Source: Cesiribacter sp. SM1 (GTDB lineage Bacteria; Bacteroidota; Bacteroidia; Cytophagales; Cyclobacteriaceae). From it: 64,000 bases of DNA. Both the position numbers and the translations under genes were made by a program. Each line of letters opens with the position of its first letter. Positions within the stretch are counted from its first letter, which is position 1. Positions 53,758-62,407 of the stretch are shown one piece after another. The stretch is taken from the NCBI RefSeq assembly GCF_020178975.1, contig NZ_JAHXBU010000089.1, positions 300,494 through 364,493 on the forward strand, given 5' to 3'. The notes beneath the pieces are model-generated. The model ran no database searches and was not told the DNA's origin. It saw only the letters and a list, made by a program, of their open reading frames with translations.

Positions 53758-54699
53758 TCAGCTTAATTGTGAAACCATATAATCCATTCCCAGCAAGCCG
53801 GCATACTCCACCTGCTCTGCAGATACTATTTTGACTGAGCCTGCTGCAGGTGCCCAGGCATACTGGTCTACCATGTTTTGCAGGTAGGGCAAAATGCTCG
53901 CTTTCTTTTTCATGATGCCACCCCCAATGATGACCAGCTCCGGATCATAGGCATGTACCATGTTTACCACGCCTACGCCCCAGGCCCTGAGGCATTCCTC
54001 TACCAGCTGAACAGACAGCCTGTCGCCCCTTTCAGCTTCCTGAAAAAGATTTGCAAACTCAATGTTGCCTGCTTTGGATAAGCTACTCTCCCTAAAAAGC
54101 GGATGCATTTTTGCTTTTTCCGGCAGCGCCCAGGTAGAGGCTTCTGTTTCCAGACAGCCAAAAAAGCCGCAGTTACAGGGCCTTCCTTTAAGATTTACAG
54201 ACATATGCCCGCCCAGATTGCCGGCCAGGAAATGAACGCCCCGCAACAACTTTCCTTCCAGCAGAACTGCACTGCCCACACCCGTTCCCAGCGTAAGCAG
54301 CACAATGTTTTTATGGCCTTTACCGGCCCCCTTTACCCATTCTCCAAGCAGTGCCGCTCTGGCATCATTTTCCAGTGCCAGGCTTGCATTCCACTCCTGT
54401 CTGGCCCATGCCCTGAAATCAAACGCATGGGCATTTCTGTACTTTACGTAGTGTGATAGCACCCGCCCCTGCTGGCTGTCTACAATACCGGGAAAGGTAA
54501 GGCCAATGCCTTTTACCTGCCCTTTTGTTAAGGAATGATCGGTCATCAAAGCCCTTGCGGCTTCGCTTATTCTGGCCAGGTTAACTTCTATACTTTCGTT
54601 GGCCAGTGCCTCCAGATTTGTGGCGGCCAGCAATTCGCCTGCCTTTAGTATGCCCAGTTTTATTCTGGTGCCGCCCAGGTCTGCTGCAATATTAATCAT
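53758..54699 (-). CDS. ROK-family sugar kinase
   Basis: The 313-residue protein has the ATP-binding motif DLGGTRIKLGI at residues ~7-17. It also has LTLGTGVGSAVLLEGKL and the ROK zinc motif CNCGFFGCLE (~175-184) after HMSVNLKG. Length and motifs fit an active ROK hexokinase. Transcriptional-repressor ROK proteins carry an N-terminal HTH, absent here. It heads the ten-gene operon and is seven bases before the mannose-6-phosphate isomerase, so phosphorylation of mannose is the simplest role (inference). It is not MurK, the MurNAc kinase, which belongs to the BadF/BcrA kinases. Confidence 0.92.
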   Translation of the reverse strand: MINIAADLGGTRIKLGILKAGELLAATNLEALANESIEVNLARISEAARALMTDHSLTKGQVKGIGLTFPGIVDSQQGRVLSHYVKYRNAHAFDFRAWARQEWNASLALENDARAALLGEWVKGAGKGHKNIVLLTLGTGVGSAVLLEGKLLRGVHFLAGNLGGHMSVNLKGRPCNCGFFGCLETEASTWALPEKAKMHPLFRESSLSKAGNIEFANLFQEAERGDRLSVQLVEECLRAWGVGVVNMVHAYDPELVIIGGGIMKKKASILPYLQNMVDQYAWAPAAGSVKIVSAEQVEYAGLLGMDYMVSQLS

Positions 54700-54755
54700 G
54701 CTTACTGATGTACCTGATTTTGCGATTTCTTAAGGAGTAGTCCATCACTCTTCGG

Positions 54756-54775
54756 TTAGTATGAATAAGTATGAA
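54756..54775. promoter_or_regulatory. two 10-bp direct repeats upstream of the ROK operon
   Basis: TTAGTATGAA (54756-54765) and TAAGTATGAA (54766-54775) are tandem with exact helical-turn spacing, about 60-75 bases before the ROK start. Such an arrangement is typical of an activator site. They lie between the ROK gene and the upstream operon's terminator, so they could control the ten-gene unit. Confidence 0.4.
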
Positions 54776-54808
54776 CATAGGAACAAATGTCAAAGAGAGA
54801 CTTAAAAA

Positions 54809-54832
54809 TCCCCCTGGCATCTACCAGGGGGA
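54809..54832 (-). terminator. intrinsic terminator of the SusC-SusD-lipoprotein operon
   Basis: TCCCCCTGG pairs with CCAGGGGGA over nine base pairs and is followed on the - strand by UUUUU. It lies 32 bases after the stop of the lipoprotein gene, so the downstream ROK operon probably has its own promoter. Confidence 0.82.
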
Positions 54833-54864
54833 AGATTAAACTCTTCAGAGGCCGATGCCCGGTA

Positions 54865-55710
54865 TTACCTGGGTACTGCTCTGAACTTATAGATAAAGGT
54901 TTCTTCGGTTCCACCACCAAAATCAGAGAGATCTACTGTTTGCTGCAGCTCCATTGTGGTAGTAGTCAGGTTTACTATAGTGAAGGTATCCTCAATAGGT
55001 GTATCAGGAGTAAAGAGACCATAACCTTCACGGGTAAAGTACATTACATCATCTTCCTCAGTGATAGACCATTCATTATAAACATTAAAGCCATCAAACG
55101 CACAATCGCCTGTAGCTGTATCTTCACCAAAGTCTTCTTCGAAGCTACCATCTTCATTCAGCAGCCAGGAGTTATCTTTCTGACATTCCCGTATTGCTTC
55201 CTCGTCTTCATTCACATGATAAACAGAAGTAAGCTCCCAGCGTCTTCTAGGCAGGTTGTCAATGGGCGAAAGGGTAACCACCATGGTTAAAACAACTTCT
55301 TCAGATCCGCCATTGTCGGTTGTTCCTGTAAAAGTGAAGCCAACCAGCTGGTCAACATCCTCTACAGTGGGTGTGTAGGTAAAGGTATGAGCAAACTCAT
55401 TTCCTGTAGCATTAACCGTAGTAGTGCCATTGGTACCAAAAGAGGGATCTACCGCATTGTTGCGGGTTTTGGTGATCACAAGATTTTCCAGCGTTGACGC
55501 AGATTCCATATTTACCGCTACCGTAACTTCAGTGCCAGACTCAACCGCTAATGAATACGCGCCATCGCCCTGGCTCTGCAGACCTGTGCCGGTGAGGGTC
55601 ATGTCTATAGAATTATCAGGCGCAGGATCATCGTCGGAGCCACAGCCTGTATACAGCACTACTGCACCTAGTAATAAACTGTACTTAAAGAATCGATTGA
55701 TTGTATTCAT
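54865..55710 (-). CDS. lipoprotein with Ig-like and lipocalin-like regions, third gene of a SusCD operon
   Basis: The 281-residue lipoprotein has lipobox LYTGC (Cys at ~23) and an Asp/Pro linker. Residues ~30-150 form a beta-rich Ig-like region rich in Thr and Val. Residues ~155-281 have a lipocalin-like pattern seen in Bacteroidota (RRRWELTSVYHVNEDE ... SWLLNEDGSFEEDFG ... FIYKFRAV). It occupies the place of SusE/SusF in classic loci, and binding of glycan at the surface is the usual suggestion. The gene begins 34 bases after the susD stop and is followed by the terminator at 54809. The specific ligand is unknown. Confidence 0.7.
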   Translation of the reverse strand: MNTINRFFKYSLLLGAVVLYTGCGSDDDPAPDNSIDMTLTGTGLQSQGDGAYSLAVESGTEVTVAVNMESASTLENLVITKTRNNAVDPSFGTNGTTTVNATGNEFAHTFTYTPTVEDVDQLVGFTFTGTTDNGGSEEVVLTMVVTLSPIDNLPRRRWELTSVYHVNEDEEAIRECQKDNSWLLNEDGSFEEDFGEDTATGDCAFDGFNVYNEWSITEEDDVMYFTREGYGLFTPDTPIEDTFTIVNLTTTTMELQQTVDLSDFGGGTEETFIYKFRAVPR

Positions 55711-55744
55711 AATTATTAAATTGGATGATTTATTAGATTTTTGA

Positions 55745-57214
55745 TTAGTAACCTGTATTCTGTGGCAGATTTGGGTTTACATTACGCTCACGCTGCGGAA
55801 TTGGAAATATGTTATAAATACCGTCTACAGTAATCCCTTTGGCCTGCTGTACCTTTTCCTCCAACTCTCCCATTCGTACCAGGTCAAACCAGCGATGGCC
55901 TTCCGCCACAAACTCTTTTCTCCTTTCCTGCAGTACCGCTTCCCTGAAAGCCGCCCCATTGTTGATGTCTACATCTGGCAGGTTAGCCCGGTTTCTCACC
56001 ATGTTGAGGTAGCGGTTTGCTTCTTCAAAATTATTTAGCGCTGCCTGTGCCTCTGCGTAAATCAGCAGTACATCTGAGTATCTGATTACCGGAAAATCGG
56101 CACTGGAACCTCCGGCGGTAGGATCTGCCTCGCTGTCCCAGAATTTCTGAATATGTACTTTGCTCAGATTAATAACATTCCCGTTATCGTCCAGCAGCTC
56201 TGTCATAAAGGTTACTGCTTTGCGCTCATCCTCATCAGAAAAAGAGTTGTAGAGATCCTGGGTTGCTACCTGCCAGCCGTGTGTGTTGTTTACATTGGCC
56301 CTGGCCCTGGTGAGTTCTGCCGGCAGCAGCCTTACATTAAACTGCCCTACTTCCCAGAATGAAATGGCTCCGCCCCCATCGCCAAAGCCAACAGAGAAAA
56401 TAGCTTCTTTTCCGCCCCTGTTAGCAAGCTTATATACATCGGCAAAATCTTCCCAGAGGGAGTAAGTGCCTGAATTAATAACTTCCAGGGCTTTTGCCGA
56501 TGCATTCTGGTAATCTTCTATGGTAAGATAAACCTTTGCCAACAGCGCCCTGGCGGCACCCTGGGTAGCCCGCCCCTCCTGTATATTACCATCTGCAGGC
56601 AGGGCTTCGGCATCAGTCAGGTCCTGAATAATCTGTGCATAAATGGCCTCTACTTCTGCTGCTTCGGGGTTCAGTGGGTTTACTTCATTCACCAGCAGGG
56701 GCACGCTGCCAAACATTCTTACCAGGTTAAAGTACATTAAGCCCCGCAGAAACTTAGCTTCATTCACAAGCCTGCTTTGCAGGGTTGGGTCCATTGAAAT
56801 GGCCGGTATGCGCTCTATGGCAATGTTTGCCAGGTAAATTGTTTTGTAGTGCATCTGCCAGATCTCCAGCAGGCTTGCATTCTCTGAGTTGTATGCAAAG
56901 TTACTCAGCTCGTCATTCCAGAGCGTTCCCAGCTGGTTGTTAACCAATTCGTCTGAAGCCAGGCCAATGGTAACCCAAAAGGTACTGTGGTAAATGCCGG
57001 CTGTACTACCTGTAGAATAGGAGCCCAGATAGGCATAAATGGAGTTTACAGCTGCTTCGGCATCCTGAGCAGTGGTGTAAAAGTTACTTTGCGCCACCCT
57101 GTCCTGTGGGTTTTCTTCCAGAAAGTCCTCGCAGGAGGCGATGGAAAGGCTCAGGCATATCAGAAAGCAAACACTGAGCTTTGACCAGTTTATCGTGTAA
57201 TGTATATTTTTCAT
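55745..57214 (-). CDS. SusD/RagB-type glycan-binding lipoprotein
   Basis: The ATG at 57214 is preferred (MKNIHYTINWSKLSVCFLIC), though 57223 is open and adds three residues. Lipobox SIASC (Cys at ~28) precedes EDFLEENPQDRVAQSNFY, and the C-terminus is NIFPIPQRERNVNPNLPQN, both standard SusD marks. The TPR core includes RYSDVLLIYAEAQAALNN. It pairs with SusC 18 bases upstream. The adjoining GH92/mannose operon suggests binding of a mannose-rich oligosaccharide (inference). Confidence 0.94.
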   Translation of the reverse strand: MKNIHYTINWSKLSVCFLICLSLSIASCEDFLEENPQDRVAQSNFYTTAQDAEAAVNSIYAYLGSYSTGSTAGIYHSTFWVTIGLASDELVNNQLGTLWNDELSNFAYNSENASLLEIWQMHYKTIYLANIAIERIPAISMDPTLQSRLVNEAKFLRGLMYFNLVRMFGSVPLLVNEVNPLNPEAAEVEAIYAQIIQDLTDAEALPADGNIQEGRATQGAARALLAKVYLTIEDYQNASAKALEVINSGTYSLWEDFADVYKLANRGGKEAIFSVGFGDGGGAISFWEVGQFNVRLLPAELTRARANVNNTHGWQVATQDLYNSFSDEDERKAVTFMTELLDDNGNVINLSKVHIQKFWDSEADPTAGGSSADFPVIRYSDVLLIYAEAQAALNNFEEANRYLNMVRNRANLPDVDINNGAAFREAVLQERRKEFVAEGHRWFDLVRMGELEEKVQQAKGITVDGIYNIFPIPQRERNVNPNLPQNTGY

Positions 57215-57232
57215 GATCTGCATCTGCTCTTG

Positions 57233-60200
57233 TTAAAATCCCAGGTTAAGGCCCAGTAGATAGGTTTTTGCTTGTGGATAGTTACCATCATCTACCCCAA
57301 CCAGATTGGTGGTATGGCCATAGGCATTGCCTTCAGGATCATAGCCACTGTAATCGGTGAGGGTCCATAGGTTTGTTGCGCTTGCATAAATCCGAAGGTT
57401 TGCCACCTTTATTTTCCCCAGAATGGAAGCAGGCAGGTTATAGCTTAGGGTTATATTTTTGAGGCGCAGATAGGAGGCATCTTCCACAAACCTTGATGAG
57501 AAAACATTGTCTGTTGCGGTTGCCAGCGCACGTGCATAGCGGTTGCTTGGATTTTCGGGAGTCCAGCGATTCAGACCCGCTTCTGCCAATACGTTTTGCT
57601 GTCCGTTTACATTTTCCAGGTTAATCAGGTTCATGTTAACCATTTCGTTGCCCTGTGAGCCCTGGAAGAAAAATGACAAGGTGAAGTTGCTGTATGATAG
57701 TTCGTTGTTCAGGCCCCAGGCAAAATCTGGTTGTGCCGAACCGATAATGGTTCTGTCGAAGTCATTGATCACGCCATCCGGTACTCCATCCGGTCCGCTG
57801 ATATCCCTGTACCTGCGATCTCCGGCCTGGGGCTGCTGACCTACAATGGTAGGGCTCGCAGCTGCTTCATCGTTGCTCTGGAAAATGCCATCGAACACAT
57901 AGCCGAAAAAGGTACCAATAGGCTCACCCTCTCTTAAAATATTACCACCAGCACCCATAAAGATATCGCCTTCACGGGCCAGGTTGGTTATTTTGTTTCT
58001 GTTCAGGGAGAAATTAAGAGCTGTGTTCCAGGATAGTTTACCATCTATGTTAACTGAGTTAATGGACAGATCGACACCTCTGTTTTCCACATTACCCACA
58101 TTAAGCAGCGTGCTGCCAAAGCCACTGGTATAGGGTATTGGTGTTCCCAGCAGCAGGTCTACGGTGTTCTTATGGTATACTTCTGCAGTAATGCCCAACC
58201 TGCCTTTCAGCAAGGCTAAATCAATGCCTATGTTAGCCTGTTCTGTGGTTTCCCACTTCAGATCCAGGTTAGGAAACGAAGTAGGTTCTTTGCCCAGGAA
58301 TACAACAGCTCCAGAACCTGTGTTGAATACCCCCTGACCAAATGGTGCCACCAGGGCAAGCGACTGATAAGGACCAATGGCCTGGTTACCCGTCCAGCCA
58401 TAGCTGGCCCTAAGCTTCAGGTCATGAACAAAGTTTACATTGCTCATGAAGGGTTCTTCTGCAACTTTCCAGGCAATGGCACCGGAAGGAAAGTAACCGT
58501 ACTTATTGCCCTCTGCAAATTTGGAGGAGCCATCTATGCGGCCGGAGAGTGTGATCAGGTACTTGTTCTTAAGCGAATAATTGATTCTGCCCAGGTAAGA
58601 AAGCATGCTCCACTCCAACTCACCGTTTCCGGGGTTCTGTGGGTTTTCTGCAGCGCCCAGGTTATGCCAGCCAGTTCTTGGATCAGAAAAGCCAAAGGCG
58701 TAGGCGCCAAGCGATTCATTTCTGAACTTCTGCAATTCTAAGCCGGCAAGCACATTTATTCTGTGCTCATCACTGATTTCTTTATCGTAGGTAAGGGTGT
58801 TGGTATTAAGCCAGGTGAGTGCCTCCAGGGTGGAAACACTGGCCTCTCCCTGGCTGCCCTCAGTTCTTTTAAGGCCATTGGGGCCAAAGGTGTTCGACTT
58901 GCTCGTTAAACCATCAATACCAAAACTGGAGCGAAGGGCCAGCCCTTTTATGATCTCGTACTGCGCCGACATATTGCCCAGTATCCTGGAAGTAGTGGTT
59001 ACAGACTCATACTCCCTTGCCTCTGCTACTGGGTTTGCAATACCTGCTTTTAAAAGGTGCTCAAAAGTGTAGCCAAGCGGTTGGGTAGGATCGTAAACAG
59101 GGGCCATTGGGTTAAACTGAATGGCATTGGTGATAACACCTGGCACAATGGTACCTGGCCCTGTTAATACACCATTAGATGAGAGCCTGTTGTACGATAA
59201 ATTACTGCCAATTGTAAAACGGTCGCTTATATCAGAATCCAGGTTTACCCTAAAGGAATAGCGGTTAAAGTCGGAGCCGATAACGATACCATCCTGGGTG
59301 AAATATCCACCGGAAACAGCATATTTTGTGTTTTCATTGCCACCTGTAAAAGATAGCTGGTAATTGGCAATAGGCGCAGTTTGGAAAAGCTCTTCCTGCC
59401 AGTCGGTTCCCTCGCCAAAGCGGTCTGGATTTACATAAACCGGTGCCCTGCCTGCGTTTACATTAGCCTCATTGATTAGATCGGCAAACTGTGCTGCATT
59501 CAACAGATCAAGCTTTTTGGCAACCTCCTGCACACCATAATAACTTTCAAAGTTCACGGTGCCTTTGCCTGCTTTCCCCCTTTTGGTGGTAATCAGGATT
59601 ACACCATTGGCACCGCGGGAACCATAAATGGCAGTGGCAGAGGCATCTTTCAATACTTCTATCGATTCGATATCATTGGGGTTGATGGTAGAAAGGGCAC
59701 CTATTCTTGGTCCGCGGCCGCCAATGGACATTTCGCCGCCATTGCTGTTTACCAGCATACCATCTATTACATACAGGGGCTCGCTGCTGGCATTAACCGA
59801 GCTTGTTCCCCTGATCCTGATGTTGGTTTCGCCGCCAGGAGCACCGGTGCTCTGTATTACCTGTACGCCTGCTGCCCTACCCTGCAGGGCCTGATCAAAG
59901 GAAGTAACGGGTACGGCCTTTAAATCTTCCGCTTTAACAGAAGCTACCGAGCCAGTCAGGTCAGACTTTTTAACAGAGCCATAACCGATCACAACTACCT
60001 CATCGAGTTGCTCCAGGTCTGGCGACAGAGCTATGTTGATGCTAGCCCTGGAGCCCACCTGTAACTCCTCCTGCAAATACCCGATGAACGAAAACACCAG
60101 TACTGCATCAGTACCAGACACTTCCAGCCTGTAATTGCCATTAACATCAGTAACAGTACCTATTGAAGTACCTTTTACAATGATGGCTGCTCCGGGCAAT

Positions 60201-60307
60201 GACTCACCGGTTAATGCATCTGTTACTCTGCCGCTAATCTGCTGCTGGGCATAAACGCCTGGTAAAAGCCAGCAAAATAGTAGACCTATTAGTAGCAATC
60301 TTTTCAT
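57233..60307 (-). CDS. SusC/RagA-type TonB-dependent transporter
   Basis: I place the start at the ATG at 60307, giving signal peptide MKRLLLIGLLFCWLLPGVYA; the longer frame to 60406 adds 33 residues with no signal features. The mature ~1024 residues comprise a carboxypeptidase-like domain (~22-100: ISGRVTDALTGESLPGAAI), the TonB/plug region (LDEVVVIGYGSVKKSDLTGS; YVIDGMLVN) and the barrel ending at YLLGLNLGF. It heads the SusC-SusD-lipoprotein operon whose upstream region carries a LacI-type palindrome and a CATATGT inverted repeat. Confidence 0.95.
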   Translation of the reverse strand: MKRLLLIGLLFCWLLPGVYAQQQISGRVTDALTGESLPGAAIIVKGTSIGTVTDVNGNYRLEVSGTDAVLVFSFIGYLQEELQVGSRASINIALSPDLEQLDEVVVIGYGSVKKSDLTGSVASVKAEDLKAVPVTSFDQALQGRAAGVQVIQSTGAPGGETNIRIRGTSSVNASSEPLYVIDGMLVNSNGGEMSIGGRGPRIGALSTINPNDIESIEVLKDASATAIYGSRGANGVILITTKRGKAGKGTVNFESYYGVQEVAKKLDLLNAAQFADLINEANVNAGRAPVYVNPDRFGEGTDWQEELFQTAPIANYQLSFTGGNENTKYAVSGGYFTQDGIVIGSDFNRYSFRVNLDSDISDRFTIGSNLSYNRLSSNGVLTGPGTIVPGVITNAIQFNPMAPVYDPTQPLGYTFEHLLKAGIANPVAEAREYESVTTTSRILGNMSAQYEIIKGLALRSSFGIDGLTSKSNTFGPNGLKRTEGSQGEASVSTLEALTWLNTNTLTYDKEISDEHRINVLAGLELQKFRNESLGAYAFGFSDPRTGWHNLGAAENPQNPGNGELEWSMLSYLGRINYSLKNKYLITLSGRIDGSSKFAEGNKYGYFPSGAIAWKVAEEPFMSNVNFVHDLKLRASYGWTGNQAIGPYQSLALVAPFGQGVFNTGSGAVVFLGKEPTSFPNLDLKWETTEQANIGIDLALLKGRLGITAEVYHKNTVDLLLGTPIPYTSGFGSTLLNVGNVENRGVDLSINSVNIDGKLSWNTALNFSLNRNKITNLAREGDIFMGAGGNILREGEPIGTFFGYVFDGIFQSNDEAAASPTIVGQQPQAGDRRYRDISGPDGVPDGVINDFDRTIIGSAQPDFAWGLNNELSYSNFTLSFFFQGSQGNEMVNMNLINLENVNGQQNVLAEAGLNRWTPENPSNRYARALATATDNVFSSRFVEDASYLRLKNITLSYNLPASILGKIKVANLRIYASATNLWTLTDYSGYDPEGNAYGHTTNLVGVDDGNYPQAKTYLLGLNLGF

Positions 60308-60413
60308 GTATATAGTATTAGAAACATTCCAGTGGTCTAAAGAAACTGTATAAGCTTGGCGCCAACGCAACCTTGAGTCCGTGCAGCACATGCTGAGGGA
60401 TGCCACATCAAAT

Positions 60414-60431
60414 CATATGTCCATACATATG
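60414..60431. promoter_or_regulatory. inverted repeat CATATGT-N4-ACATATG
   Basis: Exact 7-base arms with a 4-base spacer lie about 110 bases before the susC start. They could be an operator or a short leader hairpin. The adjoining TATGAACA recurs in part at the direct repeats near 54770. Confidence 0.4.
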
Positions 60432-60488
60432 AACAATCACAAGTTGAAAAAAAAACCTGAACTACAAAAGCATTCAATACTTTTTTTT

Positions 60489-60498
60489 CAAACGTTTG
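60489..60498. promoter_or_regulatory. perfect palindrome CAAACGTTTG, LacI-type operator candidate
   Basis: A fully symmetric ten-base site with central CG lies about 180 bases upstream of susC. It fits the same CAAWCGWTTG pattern as the sites at 33983 and 34085 and resembles the core of PurR and other LacI-family boxes. Confidence 0.45.
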
Positions 60499-60817
60499 CG
60501 AGATTCCCACTGGTGTTGGAAGGGAAATAAATTCAGCAAGACAGGCTCCATTTTCTGTGTTGAACGAACTTCAGCGGGTTCGGGTGGGACATCAACGGGC
60601 AGATGAACATCCATCTGCTCAAGCGTGTATCGAGGAGTAGTGATTTATACTGGTTAAAGATTAGTCAGCAACTCCTGAAAAACAGACCCTACAAAAACAC
60701 GGGTAGCCACATCTGCCTTTACTTCACTTGTTTCCCAGGCTTTGCCAGCATCACCCAAGCAACACCAGTACTGGGCCGGTTATGTATAGGTTGCTCCTGG
60801 CTGTCAGGAACATAAAA

Positions 60818-60861
60818 AAAGGTCATCTTTCCAAAACTAATGTTTCAGAAAGATGACCTTT
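60818..60861 (-). terminator. 14-bp intrinsic terminator downstream of the histidine kinase
   Basis: AAAGGTCATCTTTC and GAAAGATGACCTTT pair perfectly around a 16-base loop. On the - strand the stem runs into seven U residues. It ends transcription from the histidine kinase gene and from the small remnant frame at 60975-61103. Confidence 0.85.
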
Positions 60862-60974
60862 GGTATCAGTACCTACAATGCAGGGCTGAATACTTTTTAT
60901 TTAGTGAAGGCCTTCAATTTTTTGTTTATATGCAAAGGGATCCGGGGCTAGTAATTCAGCAGCTGAAGGTGTTG

Positions 60975-61103
60975 TTAGGTTGTTAGGTAATTTTCTACCG
61001 GCTGAAACATCGCAGTAACAGACTTCGCTACTGATAGAAAAGTTTGCAGTTCATGAATTGCCTTGATCAGGTTAGCTACTTCAAACTCATCTTTTGCCTG
61101 TAG
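60975..61103 (-). pseudogene. possible C-terminal remnant of a CheY-like response regulator
   Basis: A 42-codon open frame starts immediately after the double stop (TAG TGA) of the histidine kinase, in the same frame, with no start codon at its head. Its translation LQAKDEFEVANLIKAIHELQ followed by a TF-L-SVAK segment resembles the final helix and tail of single-domain receivers (a KPDEFE...I..L..FWL pattern). I read it as a decayed gene end or a lost C-terminal extension of the kinase. The resemblance is by eye only. Confidence 0.3.
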
Positions 61104-61106
61104 TCA

Positions 61107-62213
61107 CTAGCCTTTTTTAGGCAACTCAACAAAAAAAGTAGTTCCTTCACCCTCCCGGCTTTCAAACCAGATCCGCCCACTCAATTGTTCAACCATGGTT
61201 TTGACAATGTGCAGTCCCAAACCGGTTGGCTTTTCTCCCTGCAGGCCTTCTCTTCTGGCAGCGGTAAACTTTTGAAAAATCTTGGATTTTAAGCCTTCAG
61301 GTATCCCTATTCCATCATCCTTAACTGTAACCAGCACTGCTTGCCTTTGCTCCTGTATTCCCACTATTATAGTACCATTTCTTTTAGTAAACTTAAAAGC
61401 ATTACTAAGCAGGTTTTCCAGTATCAGCTGTAACCTCACCTGATCAGATACAACAAAGATATGGTCTGCTGAAGCACATAGCTTAAACTCCTTTTGATCC
61501 TGATGCAGCAGTCTGTAAGCATAGAGCTGGCTTTCAACCAGTTCTACCAGATCAACCCGGCTTTTCTTTTTTACTGTGTGCTGGGCATCCCAGTAAACGC
61601 TTTCCAGCACTTCGTTTATCAGGTTAAGGGCGTTGCGGCACGTGTCACTGATGATGCGGAAAAGTGGTTCAAGATTCTTTAAATCTTCTGTACCAACACT
61701 TCTTTCCAGCAAACTACTTGCTGCTGAAATTGTACCTATCGGGGCACGAATATCGTGGCCTAAGATCTGCAGGGCAACATCTTTCTGTGCATGCGTGTTA
61801 GCCAGGAACAGTTCTGTTTCTTTTCTTTGCGTAATGTCTTCGGCAAAGCCGGCAATGCACCCCTGCAGTAAAGGATCTTCCTCCAACCGAAAGGCTTTTG
61901 TATGTATCCATTTTACAGGCTGATCAGGTAAATGCAGCCTGAAGTCTGCTGTAAGACACTCTTTTTTTCCCAGGAGTTTCAATTCGCTGCAGATGTATTC
62001 TCTGTCTTCAGCTAATATGCTATCCCACAGTACAGCAGGATCCTGTTCTATTCTAGAAAAGATGGTTCCCAGGAGTACAGGCGCATAATCACTTAAATAG
62101 TTGAATCGCTTTGCGGTGGGGTCATAGATATACAACAAGCAATTGGCTCTTGAAGCCAGCTGCCGGAATACTTTTTCGGTAATAATTTTAGGCCCGGAGC
62201 CAGCTCTAATCAT
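61107..62213 (-). CDS. PAS-containing sensor histidine kinase
   Basis: The 368-residue cytoplasmic kinase has no transmembrane helix. A PAS fold (~20-130, ending IAGFAEDITQRK) precedes the HisKA helix with phospho-acceptor His in ILGHDIRAPIGTIS (residue ~153) and an HATPase domain with NLLSNAFKFT, VKDDGIGIP, and GLGLHIVKTMVEQLSG. No transcription partner is next to it apart from the possible receiver remnant downstream. The signal is unknown; a soluble PAS kinase usually reads an internal cue. It is on the same strand as, but 194 bases downstream from, the malectin-domain gene, with a hairpin between. Confidence 0.93.
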   Translation of the reverse strand: MIRAGSGPKIITEKVFRQLASRANCLLYIYDPTAKRFNYLSDYAPVLLGTIFSRIEQDPAVLWDSILAEDREYICSELKLLGKKECLTADFRLHLPDQPVKWIHTKAFRLEEDPLLQGCIAGFAEDITQRKETELFLANTHAQKDVALQILGHDIRAPIGTISAASSLLERSVGTEDLKNLEPLFRIISDTCRNALNLINEVLESVYWDAQHTVKKKSRVDLVELVESQLYAYRLLHQDQKEFKLCASADHIFVVSDQVRLQLILENLLSNAFKFTKRNGTIIVGIQEQRQAVLVTVKDDGIGIPEGLKSKIFQKFTAARREGLQGEKPTGLGLHIVKTMVEQLSGRIWFESREGEGTTFFVELPKKG

Positions 62214-62301
62214 GACAATGGGTAAAGAAGGGTGCTGAAAAAAAATAACTTGGGTTCCTCCATTGGCTGGTATAGCATTTATAAATCAGCAAAAGAGTAT
62301 A

Positions 62302-62341
62302 AATCCTTCTGCTATCAGCCAAAGCCGAAAGCAGAAGGATT
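62302..62341 (-). terminator. hairpin terminator after the malectin-repeat gene
   Basis: AATCCTTCTGCT and AGCAGAAGGATT pair perfectly over 12 base pairs with a 16-base loop, 67 bases past the stop of the malectin gene. The U-tract on the - strand is short (UUUAUA), so termination may be partial. Confidence 0.65.
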
Positions 62342-62407
62342 GTAAAGCAGTAGCTATAGGAGCGGGTACGGTAGTTTGTACTATGGAATTAGACGCTAAA
62401 CAGGTCA

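Larger units (their letters stand above)
60308..60974. other. 667-base intergenic region upstream of susC
   Basis: No supported gene lies here. It holds an inverted repeat CATATGT-N4-ACATATG (60414-60431), a LacI-type palindrome (60489-60498) and a strong terminator (60818-60861). A + strand open frame of 70 codons near 60603 has no domain features and I reject it. Confidence 0.6.

Noticed and set aside
53758..54699. ROK kinase as the missing MurNAc kinase of the murQ pathway
   Set aside because: Known MurK proteins belong to the BadF/BcrA kinase group, and this gene is coupled to a mannose-6-phosphate isomerase far from murQ. Mannose phosphorylation is simpler.
60603..60815. 70-codon + strand frame upstream of the terminator at 60818
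   Set aside because: No domain, no promoter, rich in residues expected from random frames, and it is antisense to the expected leader region.
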